Positions 18,545 through 26,468 of a DNA stretch of 64,000 nt are shown here, in pieces (position 1 is the stretch's first letter; every line of letters starts with the position of its first letter). Origin of the DNA: Spongiimicrobium salis. GTDB lineage: Bacteria; Bacteroidota; Bacteroidia; Flavobacteriales; Flavobacteriaceae. Location: positions 1 to 64,000 of the forward strand of contig NZ_JBHEQA010000003.1 in assembly GCF_043678055.1 (NCBI RefSeq). Reading direction: 5' to 3'. The position numbers were made by a program, and so were the translations under genes. The notes under the pieces were generated by a model that made no database searches, was not told the DNA's origin, and saw only the letters and a list, made by a program, of their open reading frames with translations.

Positions 18545-20407
18545 TCACGCAAACTTCAAAATACCATCGGCTATTAGAATTTTGATTTGATACGGAAATA
18601 CAAAAGGTAATCTTCTAATAAGATCGGCTCTATTTTTAGAGTTTGAATACGTTATCAACGGATGTAATGCTTGATCATCTAGTAATTCACAGTAGTAAAG
18701 CAAATCTTTGAGAGCAGATTTAATGCATTTTGGTTTTCTAAATAAATCAAGTAAAAATTTTATTGGTTCAAGATTTATTTCAACTACTCCTTTTTCCAGA
18801 TCATACTTCCAAAACATAAGTACACCCGCAGTGTTATGCGATGACGGCATAGAGCTTATGGAAATAGGGTGGAACTTCTTTAGCATTGCTGTTTCCGAAA
18901 GTATTATATCTTCTAATTCCAATCGTTCTTCAGGTATTTGCAACGCATTCATTCGAGTACCAAGGACATCCATATATTTTACATGATAATACGGGTTAAA
19001 CCTTTGTTCCAATCTAAGGTGGTTTAATTGCTTTTCGTACTCAAAGATATTCCTGACCGCATTTAAAACCACTCTATCTTCATTAGTCGATTTGATTATA
19101 TCCATAAAAAAAGCTTCTGGATCTCCCCAGGCTTTCCTCAGATTCCGTTCAAAATTGAGCATAGGAAGTTGATTAGTAACATCGGTTGTTTTCGGAAATC
19201 TCTTTTTGGTTAACGAATTATAAATATCCGCATCGGATAAAAATGAATTGCTTAACGAAGAGTTGGTACTGTCTGGATAGAAATCAAATTGGGGAAAATG
19301 AAAAATGCAAGAAGTCCCTTTAGACATTGCCAACCTTAATGTTGCCAAGGATATATATTCTTTTTCCCCTTTTTGTAAATTCAATTTTGACAAGAACTCC
19401 TTTGCATTTTTATAATATTCTTCATCTTTTTTTCTACTAAAGAGTTCCAATTGTATTTGTGCAATACCTATGACCTCTACACTAGAAAACAACTTTTTTT
19501 TATTATAACTTGGAATTCTATCTATTGAACCCTTATCATTTAATTGAGAATATATAATACCCGCACTACCATGGGCTATGGAATGATCTACATTAGGGTT
19601 TTTGAAAAAAGAAATCTCCCCATTTGAAAACTTCTCCATATGTTCCGCCAAATCTTTTTCATCAACAATATTCTTTCTGAAATCACACCAAGAATTGGAA
19701 TTTTCGTCAAGGCATTGCTCATTTATATAAAAAAAACTTCTGTTTGCTATTTCGTTAAAGGGATCATGATTGAAATACTTACCCAATAATTGAAATACAT
19801 AAGCAATTCCCGATACCCCATAACCAAATGAGCACAAAGGCCTAATTATTAATTCAAAAGGATTGTACCAGGCCAATCCACCTTTTATTTGAACTGCATT
19901 TGAAATTATTTTCCGCGATAATCGATCAATTAGGTGTAAAAGTCTTTTTTCTTTCGACAAATGAAATAGGTAGAAGGTATTGAGCAAGAGACCAGATCTC
20001 CCAGCAAAAAGACTTTCGCTAACTTGATCAGATTCTAGGAAATAATCTGTACAATTATCAATTAACAACAAGGCTTCTCTGAGGTACATATCATTTTTCG
20101 TAAGCTTATAAAGCCATACGTAAATATAAATAATCCCACTTCCTCCATCTTTAAAGCTCATATTGTTGGGAGACAAGGAATATACATTTTGCGCTTGTTT
20201 TAATAATTTATGAACTACTGACAGGTGTTCTATATTCTTTGAAATAGAAAATACCTGTAACATAAAAAAAGCTATTTCTAATCTTTTTCCGTTTTCCCGT
20301 TGACTACTATTCTCCACATCTTTCAGGAAGTTATGAGAGCAGAAATAGTCAGCATCCTCTAAAACTTGTGATTTAAATTCTTTAATTACCGTCCTATCCA
20401 AAATCAT
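18545..20407 (-). CDS. LanC-like protein with unassigned C-terminal region
   Basis: 620 residues. The first two thirds show the repeated helical-hairpin signatures of the LanC family: FKDGGSGIIYIYVWL (about 85-99), FAGRSGLLLNTFYLF (about 134-148), SFGYGVSGIAYVFQLL (about 193-208), SWCDF (Cys241) and IAHGSAGII (His279). True LanC cyclases bind zinc through Cys-Cys-His; here only Cys241 and His279 are obvious, and the SFGYG motif lacks its histidine, so cyclase activity is doubtful. The final 190 residues match nothing I recognise. It lies between the DUF6734-like gene (55 bp) and the C-A-T-C NRPS gene (195 bp), same strand. No LanB/LanM dehydratase or lanthipeptide precursor is visible, so the role in this NRPS cluster is unknown. 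Confidence 0.7.
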   Translation of the reverse strand: MILDRTVIKEFKSQVLEDADYFCSHNFLKDVENSSQRENGKRLEIAFFMLQVFSISKNIEHLSVVHKLLKQAQNVYSLSPNNMSFKDGGSGIIYIYVWLYKLTKNDMYLREALLLIDNCTDYFLESDQVSESLFAGRSGLLLNTFYLFHLSKEKRLLHLIDRLSRKIISNAVQIKGGLAWYNPFELIIRPLCSFGYGVSGIAYVFQLLGKYFNHDPFNEIANRSFFYINEQCLDENSNSWCDFRKNIVDEKDLAEHMEKFSNGEISFFKNPNVDHSIAHGSAGIIYSQLNDKGSIDRIPSYNKKKLFSSVEVIGIAQIQLELFSRKKDEEYYKNAKEFLSKLNLQKGEKEYISLATLRLAMSKGTSCIFHFPQFDFYPDSTNSSLSNSFLSDADIYNSLTKKRFPKTTDVTNQLPMLNFERNLRKAWGDPEAFFMDIIKSTNEDRVVLNAVRNIFEYEKQLNHLRLEQRFNPYYHVKYMDVLGTRMNALQIPEERLELEDIILSETAMLKKFHPISISSMPSSHNTAGVLMFWKYDLEKGVVEINLEPIKFLLDLFRKPKCIKSALKDLLYYCELLDDQALHPLITYSNSKNRADLIRRLPFVFPYQIKILIADGILKFA

Positions 20408-20462
20408 AAAAAGATATATTTAGCTCCCTGGATTGCCACTGTCTTGATGCGTTTGAAAAAAA

Positions 20463-21347
20463 TTAAATTAAATGCTGTTTCAATGATTTTATCAGTCTGT
20501 AGTAATAATCGGGATGCGTTTTCTTCAAGGTATAATCCAGTAACTTTCCCGTTTCAATTCTTTTTTTAAAAGCGCCAACAGTATGAATATAATCTGTTTT
20601 TATTGGCGCTCCAGTTAGGTTAACGTACTGATCCAATAATTCTCTCTGATCGTTAACCAGAAAAGTAATGTTCAAAGTCTTCTGTTCTGCAAGACGTAGA
20701 AAAAGATATTGCTCGTAAAACATGTTAAAAGAGCCAGTATCCAAACCTGCCATTTTATCACTATTCTTATGAATAAAATCAAATACAACAGTAGCGTATT
20801 CCTCAAAAAAATTGATATTGTTTCCCCCCATTATTCCTGCGTTAACACTTGTTATTTGAGTTCCTTCGGAATAATTCATAAAATCGGGAAAGTAGTTAAA
20901 GTAACGTTTTACATGATTGTACACGTGTTCATAACCAGGTTCGTCTACCTCATAATTTTGTGCGCATAGCGTGGCTTTTTCTATTGCGGCGGGCAGCCTA
21001 TTCCAAATAAAAACATCTCCATCAACATGTATAAAAGGTTCTTTTTGCAAACCATAAGTATATATTTTTCCCAATGCCCATAAATTATTGTGATAGCCAT
21101 TTAAGTCATCCAGTTTCACCTTAACCTGGGTATATGGAAGTTTTAATTGCTCTATTAATAGGTTATATCCTGCCTCATCGGTCACCAGCTCAACCTCATT
21201 ATAGAATTTGCGTAATTGCAAACAACTTAAGGTCCAACTCATATAATTATGCTTTTTCTCTAACCACCCTCCTAGATTTCTATTATTTGGATTTAAACCA
21301 GATTCATCTGAACTTGGCTTGGACCAATAACTTTGCACAATTTTCAT
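20463..21347 (-). CDS. DUF6734-like / GT-A glycosyltransferase-fold protein
   Basis: 294 residues, soluble. It begins MKIVQSYWSKP and has GGWLEKKHNYMSWTLSCLQL, a pattern I associate with the Bacteroidota DUF6734 family. An HVDGDVFIW motif (Asp109, Asp111) resembles the metal- and nucleotide-sugar-binding DxD of GT-A glycosyltransferases, followed by NAGIMGG, also common in such folds. This suggests sugar transfer, but no acceptor can be named. The gene starts 13 bp after the Ser-type NRPS gene ends and is followed at 55 bp by the LanC-like gene, so the three are almost certainly cotranscribed. The family name comes from memory and needs a profile search. Confidence 0.6.
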   Translation of the reverse strand: MKIVQSYWSKPSSDESGLNPNNRNLGGWLEKKHNYMSWTLSCLQLRKFYNEVELVTDEAGYNLLIEQLKLPYTQVKVKLDDLNGYHNNLWALGKIYTYGLQKEPFIHVDGDVFIWNRLPAAIEKATLCAQNYEVDEPGYEHVYNHVKRYFNYFPDFMNYSEGTQITSVNAGIMGGNNINFFEEYATVVFDFIHKNSDKMAGLDTGSFNMFYEQYLFLRLAEQKTLNITFLVNDQRELLDQYVNLTGAPIKTDYIHTVGAFKKRIETGKLLDYTLKKTHPDYYYRLIKSLKQHLI

Positions 21348-21360
21348 TTAACTCTTGTTA

Positions 21361-23856
21361 TTAAATAATGGTTTCTTCGTACTCAGAAGTCTGTGATATC
21401 CCATTGTTGTCATTGTTCCTAAGTTGAGGCTCTATTTTCTCTATAGTAGCCAACAACATAAAGTCTTTAACAGAAATGGTTTTATTCATTTTTTGTGACA
21501 TCCTATTAATGATTTGCGTGACCATTAAACTATGACCTCCCAGCTCAAAAAAATCATCATTGACCCCTATTTTTTGTACGCCCAGAACATCTTGCCAAAT
21601 TTCAGCAATTTCTATTTGCACCTTATTCTTTGGAGCTATATAAGGTCTCTGTATTATGTGATCGTCCAGCAAAGGAGGCAATGATTCCCTTTTCAGCTTG
21701 CCATTTTTCTTAACGGGCAAGGAATTTAAGTTTACATAAAAACTGGGAATCATATATTTTGGAAGGCTTTTTTCTAGTCGAAAATTTAAGGTTCTTTTCT
21801 CAAGTTCCATTCCCTTTTCCCAAACTATGTAGGCGGCAAGCACTTCATTTTGTTTAAAAGATTTTAAATCTACGATTGCATGCTTAATTTCGGGTTGGAT
21901 CATTAAGCTTTTTTCTATTTCTCCCAACTCTATTCTGTATCCTCTTAATTTTACCTGGCTGTCCGATCTTCCAATATAATCTACGTTACCATCCTGAAGC
22001 CATTTAGCCAAATCACCAGTATCATACATTTTGGAGTTTAAGTCAAAAGGATTCACAACAAATTTTTCACTTGTAAGCTTTTGGTTATTGACATATCCTT
22101 TTGCCACTCCTACACCCGAAATAAATAGATTCCCAATAACTCCAATAGGTGCAGGTTTTTTATACTTGTCCAAAATAAACAACTTAATATTGTCTATTGG
22201 TTTTCCAATTGGTGGCACATTGTAGTCATTTTTTTCAGTACAATTAAAATAGCTCACATCTATTGTTGCTTCGGTAGGGCCGTATAAATTCATTAGAAAA
22301 ACATTCGACAATAAGTTGGTAAATTTCTTCTTTACCCCTTCTGTCAGGACTTCGCCACTTGCAAAGACCTGTTTAAGGGTACTCAACTTCTTCTTTTCTT
22401 CAGGATTATCTTCTAAAAAATCCAGAAATAACGAAAGTGCAGACGGAACAAAATGAAGAACACTTACTTTATTTTTAAAAATCTCTTGAACTAAAATTTC
22501 CGGATCTTTTTCAATTCCCGGCAAAGGAACAACAAGTTTGGCACCGTACATACCCCACCAAAATATTTCCCAAACGGAAACGTCGAAGGCATAGGTCGTT
22601 TTTTGAATAAGGGTATCGGTCTTATCGAGTGAATAGGCCTTTTGCATCCATGTTAATCGATTAACAAGTGACGTATTCCGTATCATTACTCCTTTTGGAA
22701 AACCAGTTGTCCCCGAAGTATAAATAACATAGGCCAAATCATCTGGAGAGCTCTTTTCTGATAAATTTGAATCCGGATAACCCTCTTTTTCTTCCAAAAA
22801 AGATTCCATAGCCGATACATCAATTATGGTTTTACAATTTGTATCGGTTGTCATAAAATCTATTCTTTTTTGGGGATAGTTTGGATCAATTGGCATATAA
22901 GCTCCACCTGATTTAAGAATTCCATAGATGGCAATAACCATTAATTCACTTCTTTCTAGTTTAACCCCAATAATATCATTGGCCTTTACCTTGTGGTTTT
23001 CTCTCAAGTAATGCCCTAACTGATTGGTAAGCGCATTAAACGCTGCATACGTCAGCCGTATGTTCTTATGGACAAGAGCAGTATTTTCTGAAGACTTTTC
23101 AACTTGTTCTTCAAATAAGCCAATTACTGTTTTATTCTGTGGATATTGGACCTCTGTAGCATTAAATTGAGTCAAAATTTGATTTTTTTCCATGGTATCC
23201 AATAACTCAATTTCACTCAAGGGAATATTTAGAATGTTCTTGAATCCAATAAATATTTGCGCCATTTTTCTTGTGAAATGCTCCAATACAGATACATCAA
23301 TAAAAGTGTGATCGTATCTAAAATTAAGTACTAGATTTCCATTATCCAAAGCTCCTACATTCAGGAGTAATCCAAAGCCATTGTTGGCAAAGCCATCACC
23401 GGTATCCATACCAAAACGACTATAATCTGAGAAAGAATTTATGCGTAACTTTTGGTATACGGTATTATTTTGATAGTTTCTGTACTTAAAACAATTTTCA
23501 AATTCATCTTTTACATTTAACAAATAATTTTTAAAGATCAAATCTTCCGTTTCGCTAAACATTAAAATCAAAGGTTTACCCTCTTCGTTAACTTCCCAAT
23601 CATTTTTTAACCAAATCACATCATTAAAATCTATGAAATATTTCTTGAGAAGATATGCATATACAGCAGTGATCAAGGTTAGTTTTGATAGTGCATCATT
23701 TTTTGTAATCTTATTAAAATAGGACAGTTCTGATTCGCTAATTACAAGCGTTTTCGTTTTATAATCCTGTCGCATGAAATTAACGTAGGTTTCCTTGTTC
23801 TCTAGTTTTTTCACCCAATAATCATCTGTCAATCTGTTCTTAATAGCTACATCCAT
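21361..23856 (-). CDS. NRPS A-T protein (Ser-like pocket) with C-lobe remnant of a C domain
   Basis: 831 residues from the ATG at 23856 (an in-frame TTG at 23898 would add 14). The first 230 residues look like only the C-terminal lobe of a condensation domain (starting DDYWVKKL, ending HTFIDVSVLEHFTRKM); there is no HHxxxDG motif. The A domain (about 235-735) has A3 YTSGTTGFPKG near 385, A4 FDVSVWEIFW and A5 NLYGPTEATID. The T domain has DDFFELGGHSL near 773, and a short acidic tail follows. Pocket residues D-V-W-S-F-S-L-I-D plus K give eight of ten identities to the Ser code DVWHLSLIDK. It probably loads serine onto its own carrier, with condensation supplied by another protein. It lies 266 bp downstream of panD. 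Confidence 0.92.
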   Translation of the reverse strand: MDVAIKNRLTDDYWVKKLENKETYVNFMRQDYKTKTLVISESELSYFNKITKNDALSKLTLITAVYAYLLKKYFIDFNDVIWLKNDWEVNEEGKPLILMFSETEDLIFKNYLLNVKDEFENCFKYRNYQNNTVYQKLRINSFSDYSRFGMDTGDGFANNGFGLLLNVGALDNGNLVLNFRYDHTFIDVSVLEHFTRKMAQIFIGFKNILNIPLSEIELLDTMEKNQILTQFNATEVQYPQNKTVIGLFEEQVEKSSENTALVHKNIRLTYAAFNALTNQLGHYLRENHKVKANDIIGVKLERSELMVIAIYGILKSGGAYMPIDPNYPQKRIDFMTTDTNCKTIIDVSAMESFLEEKEGYPDSNLSEKSSPDDLAYVIYTSGTTGFPKGVMIRNTSLVNRLTWMQKAYSLDKTDTLIQKTTYAFDVSVWEIFWWGMYGAKLVVPLPGIEKDPEILVQEIFKNKVSVLHFVPSALSLFLDFLEDNPEEKKKLSTLKQVFASGEVLTEGVKKKFTNLLSNVFLMNLYGPTEATIDVSYFNCTEKNDYNVPPIGKPIDNIKLFILDKYKKPAPIGVIGNLFISGVGVAKGYVNNQKLTSEKFVVNPFDLNSKMYDTGDLAKWLQDGNVDYIGRSDSQVKLRGYRIELGEIEKSLMIQPEIKHAIVDLKSFKQNEVLAAYIVWEKGMELEKRTLNFRLEKSLPKYMIPSFYVNLNSLPVKKNGKLKRESLPPLLDDHIIQRPYIAPKNKVQIEIAEIWQDVLGVQKIGVNDDFFELGGHSLMVTQIINRMSQKMNKTISVKDFMLLATIEKIEPQLRNNDNNGISQTSEYEETII

Positions 23857-24122
23857 ACATATAAAGCTTTCACTAAGGATTAATTTTAATGGTATCAATA
23901 ATGCAAAGACCTCTAGATTTGTTTTCCATCCGTTGTTAAGATCGATGTTTTATAAAATGTCTAAAGTATTTGAATCTTAAAAAAGAAGTTTATTTTGCCA
24001 GAACTCAATATTAAACAAAAGAGTTTCTCCTGCTATTTTGAAGTGTCCAGAAGTTTGAACTCCCAAATATTTTATAATTACCTTTTCGATTCTTGTCCTA
24101 AGCTTATCCCCGTTTTCGAAAA

Positions 24123-24473
24123 TTACTTCAACAATTTATTTTCTTCATTCGGAAATACAATTGAGGGGTTAAAGGTTTTTGCCTCCTCAATATCGAGTGT
24201 CGCATACGTTATCAAAATTAGGATATCACCAATAGCTACTCTCCTGGACGCTGCTCCATTTAAGGTTATTTCACCACTTTCACGTGGGCCGGGTATCGCG
24301 TAAGTCTCTAAACGCTCGCCGTTATTATTGTTCACTATTTGGACTTTTTCTCCTCGAATTATGTTTGCCGCATCCATTAAATTTTCATCAATTGTAATAC
24401 TACCAATGTAATTTAAATCTGCCCCAGTCACCTTCACCCGGTGTATTTTTGATTTTACTACCTCGATTTTCAT
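24123..24473 (-). CDS. panD: Aspartate 1-decarboxylase (beta-alanine formation)
   Basis: 116 residues, the size of PanD proenzymes. MKIEVVKSKIHRVKVTGADLNYIGSITID contains the Gly-Ser self-cleavage site (about residues 24-25) that generates the pyruvoyl cofactor, and NGERLETYAIPG plus ITLNGAASRRVAIGDILILITYA are typical core segments. It converts L-aspartate to beta-alanine. As the second gene of the NRPS operon it probably supplies beta-alanine to the peptide rather than to coenzyme A, although it could serve both. No A domain with a beta-alanine pocket is visible inside the window; one may lie beyond position 1. Confidence 0.93.
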   Translation of the reverse strand: MKIEVVKSKIHRVKVTGADLNYIGSITIDENLMDAANIIRGEKVQIVNNNNGERLETYAIPGPRESGEITLNGAASRRVAIGDILILITYATLDIEEAKTFNPSIVFPNEENKLLK

Positions 24474-24704
24474 ATGTCGTTTATTGATTAATATAATATT
24501 TGTATTTCGCGAACCTTGTAGCCCTAAAAAAGAATGAAAATCCCATAGTTTCCAGTCTTCGTTCCATAAGAATATTTCTAAAGATTTGGTGTGCTATCGT
24601 ATATTGGCAAATTCAATGTTCTTTTAGAGAAAAAGATTTTTTCAGGAGATAAAATGTAGTCCATCCCAGGTCATTTTTTATTTAAAATAACGCGAACGAT
24701 ACAT

Positions 24705-25241
24705 TTATAAAGCCTCTATCTTGGCATGTGAACGCTGGCATAGATATTTAAGGGGTACTATGGCTGTAATGTTCCTCTTTAAAGAATCAACTCTCACGAA
24801 GACTCTATTTTTATTATTTGTTTTGAGTACTTCACAGTTTAATCCTTTCAATGGTCCAAAATCTATTAGCATTAATTCACCCTTTGCAGGGATATTGGAA
24901 ATGGTATCAATTTCAGAAACACCGTCTAAATTCAAAAAATATTTGATTTTTTCTATTTCACTATCATGTAACTTAGCATAGTTTCCTCCAAACTTGATAT
25001 ATTTAAAAACTCCATGAATATCCAAAACCTTAAAAAAATCCTGTTTCGAATGAATCTTTAAAAAGATATAAGTGGGAAAAAGAGGTTTAACTACTTTCTT
25101 TTTTCTATCTGCCCATTGCCGCATAACGGTTATCGTTGGCAAAAAAGACTCAAATCCTGATTCTTTCAATACTAAATCTATCCTTTTTTCGTGCTGAAAT
25201 TTGACATATAGCACATACCAGCCAGAATATATATTACCCAT
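24705..25241 (-). CDS. UpxY/LoaP-like NusG-family transcription antiterminator
   Basis: 178 residues. The N-terminal NGN domain (about 6-105: WYVLYVKFQHEKRID, then KPLFPTYIFLKI) and a C-terminal KOW-like segment (about 125-170: GELMLIDFGPLKGLNCEVL) match specialised NusG paralogues. In Bacteroides, UpxY proteins stand at the head of capsule operons; LoaP does this for long antibiotic operons in Firmicutes. Here the gene is the first of a same-strand NRPS operon of at least 25 kb, so it probably travels with RNA polymerase and suppresses termination within that operon. A strong palindrome lies 14 bp upstream of its start and could be the loading site. Confidence 0.9.
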   Translation of the reverse strand: MGNIYSGWYVLYVKFQHEKRIDLVLKESGFESFLPTITVMRQWADRKKKVVKPLFPTYIFLKIHSKQDFFKVLDIHGVFKYIKFGGNYAKLHDSEIEKIKYFLNLDGVSEIDTISNIPAKGELMLIDFGPLKGLNCEVLKTNNKNRVFVRVDSLKRNITAIVPLKYLCQRSHAKIEAL

Positions 25242-25255
25242 AAGTTGTAAATGTT

Positions 25256-25300
25256 TAATTTTTATGTAGGGCTTCGCCTATCCGACTTACATAAAAATTA
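25256..25300 (-). promoter_or_regulatory. Palindrome/hairpin in the leader of the NRPS operon
   Basis: Perfect 13-bp inverted repeat: TAATTTTTATGTA at 25256-25268 and its complement at 25288-25300, with a 19-nt loop. Inside the loop, GGCGAAGCC (read on the minus strand) can form a small nested hairpin. It lies 14 bp upstream of the antiterminator start codon. A specialised NusG protein may recognise such an RNA hairpin (inference by analogy with LoaP). No strong U-run follows, so a simple terminator is unlikely. It could instead be a REP-like dispersed palindrome. Confidence 0.55.
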
Positions 25301-25821
25301 TTTTAGTGAAGGTTTTATCGGGCTACTAATATAATATTTTCTTTTAATAATATATCCCATCAATGTTTTTTTTCTAAAATAATTTAAATTTGATAAATCA
25401 GGGGTTTCATGATTTTATTCAAACAATGAATTGCACCCAATGTTCAATCATACAATTGAAGTCTGATTACCAGTAATTTAACTTGTTTTCACAAGCACAT
25501 TCCTTCAGCTTTTCAAACCTTATTTTTTTACTTTGTTTTGAATGAACACTTAAATATTTGCAATGAAACAAATGAAGAATATTTACTCCTAAAATAGAAA
25601 CCAAACATCTTGTATTTCCAAAAATATTGTACGAAATTTTAATAAAAATCAATGCTTAAAGGATTTTAAATGGAAAGAATTTTCCTATAAAAAATTAAGG
25701 AATAGTAGTTATGATAATCCTTTTTTACATTGCAGAATGATTTCTTTTTTCGTTTTTCCTTACTTCCAAGATCAAGCAAATGAAAAAATAACAAAATGAG
25801 AAACTTTCTCGGTTGCAAAAG
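25301..25821. other. Noncoding gap between injection-system operon and NRPS operon
   Basis: About 520 bp of AT-rich DNA with no convincing gene. It should contain the promoter of the NRPS operon. The best minus-strand candidate I found is weak (TTTG at 25420-25423, then TGATTTAT after 19 nt). A short inverted repeat GAGAAA/TTTCTC around 25798-25810, followed on the minus strand by T-rich sequence, may be a weak terminator for the injection-system operon. A possible 61-codon minus-strand frame at 25467-25652 has no homology clue and is not called. Confidence 0.5.
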
Positions 25822-26073
25822 TCAGTTTCCCGGCTTTTTTCTAATCGTTCCATGATAAATTTTGACCCCACCTTTTACAATCTTAAAAAAAGATTGTAAA
25901 AACATAAGTATACCGTAGATTCCTATTCCGTGTTTCCAATGAATATCCAGATTTGGAACCGAATGCTTATAAATTTGTTCTACCCCCACAGCAATTAGAC
26001 CTATGGATAGCACCAAATTTACATATGGGTGTTCCAACAATTTGGAAACATACCCAAAGACAAGTGATATCAT
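25822..26073 (-). CDS. Small two-helix membrane protein at the end of the injection-system operon
   Basis: 83 residues. Two hydrophobic stretches (about 16-31 and 48-62) flank a polar loop, and the tail is basic (YHGTIRKKPGN). Its start codon overlaps the stop of the PAAR-like gene (shared ATGA at 26070-26073), so it is translated together with the spike-tip gene. I do not recognise a family. Possible roles are membrane anchoring of the particle, an effector, or protection against the tip protein. It is the last gene of the operon, followed by a 580-bp gap. Confidence 0.7.
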   Translation of the reverse strand: MISLVFGYVSKLLEHPYVNLVLSIGLIAVGVEQIYKHSVPNLDIHWKHGIGIYGILMFLQSFFKIVKGGVKIYHGTIRKKPGN

Positions 26074-26459
26074 GAAACTGTAGTTTTTAGTTGTCCGGCA
26101 AAACTAATGGAAATAGAACCGGCCCACATGCAATTGCAGGTACTGCCATCGTCCAAGGCCGACACCCCACCTATCTTTACATCTGCTATTCCTGGAGACC
26201 AAGGAGTAACTGTTGCCGGTATACAAGGCATGGGTGTTAATACTCCCAGGGCTGCCGTAGTTGCCGTGGCTACCACAGGATTGGATAAAGAAGAACACAT
26301 TCCAAAAGTCATGATATTGACCAATGGGACATGGTCCATAATGGTTGCTGCAGGCATGACACTGGTATTTACCCTATTCAAAGGTAGTACCATTAAACTT
26401 GAAGGTGCCGCACCAAAAGAGCATGTCAGCATTGCTCCACTACATACTTGATTTGCCAT
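26070..26459 (-). CDS. DUF4280 PAAR-like spike tip protein
   Basis: 129 residues. It begins MANQVCSGAMLTCSFGAAP and has regularly spaced MDHVPLVNIMTFGMC, NPVVATATTAALG, PMPCIPATVTPW and CNCMWAGSISISFAG segments, the pattern of DUF4280 PAAR-like proteins that cap the VgrG-like spike of injection systems. The several Cys residues could bind metal or form the tip, as in PAAR cones. In Afp and PVC the tip gene follows the spike gene; here it is at the far end, after the AAA+ ATPase (9 bp gap) and coupled to a membrane protein. Confidence 0.85.
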   Translation of the reverse strand: MANQVCSGAMLTCSFGAAPSSLMVLPLNRVNTSVMPAATIMDHVPLVNIMTFGMCSSLSNPVVATATTAALGVLTPMPCIPATVTPWSPGIADVKIGGVSALDDGSTCNCMWAGSISISFAGQLKTTVS

Positions 26460-26468
26460 AATGATATT

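Noticed and set aside
25467..25652. 61-codon minus-strand frame upstream of the antiterminator, considered as a RiPP precursor
   Set aside because: No ribosome-binding context, no leader/core pattern, and the composition is what AT-rich DNA gives by chance.
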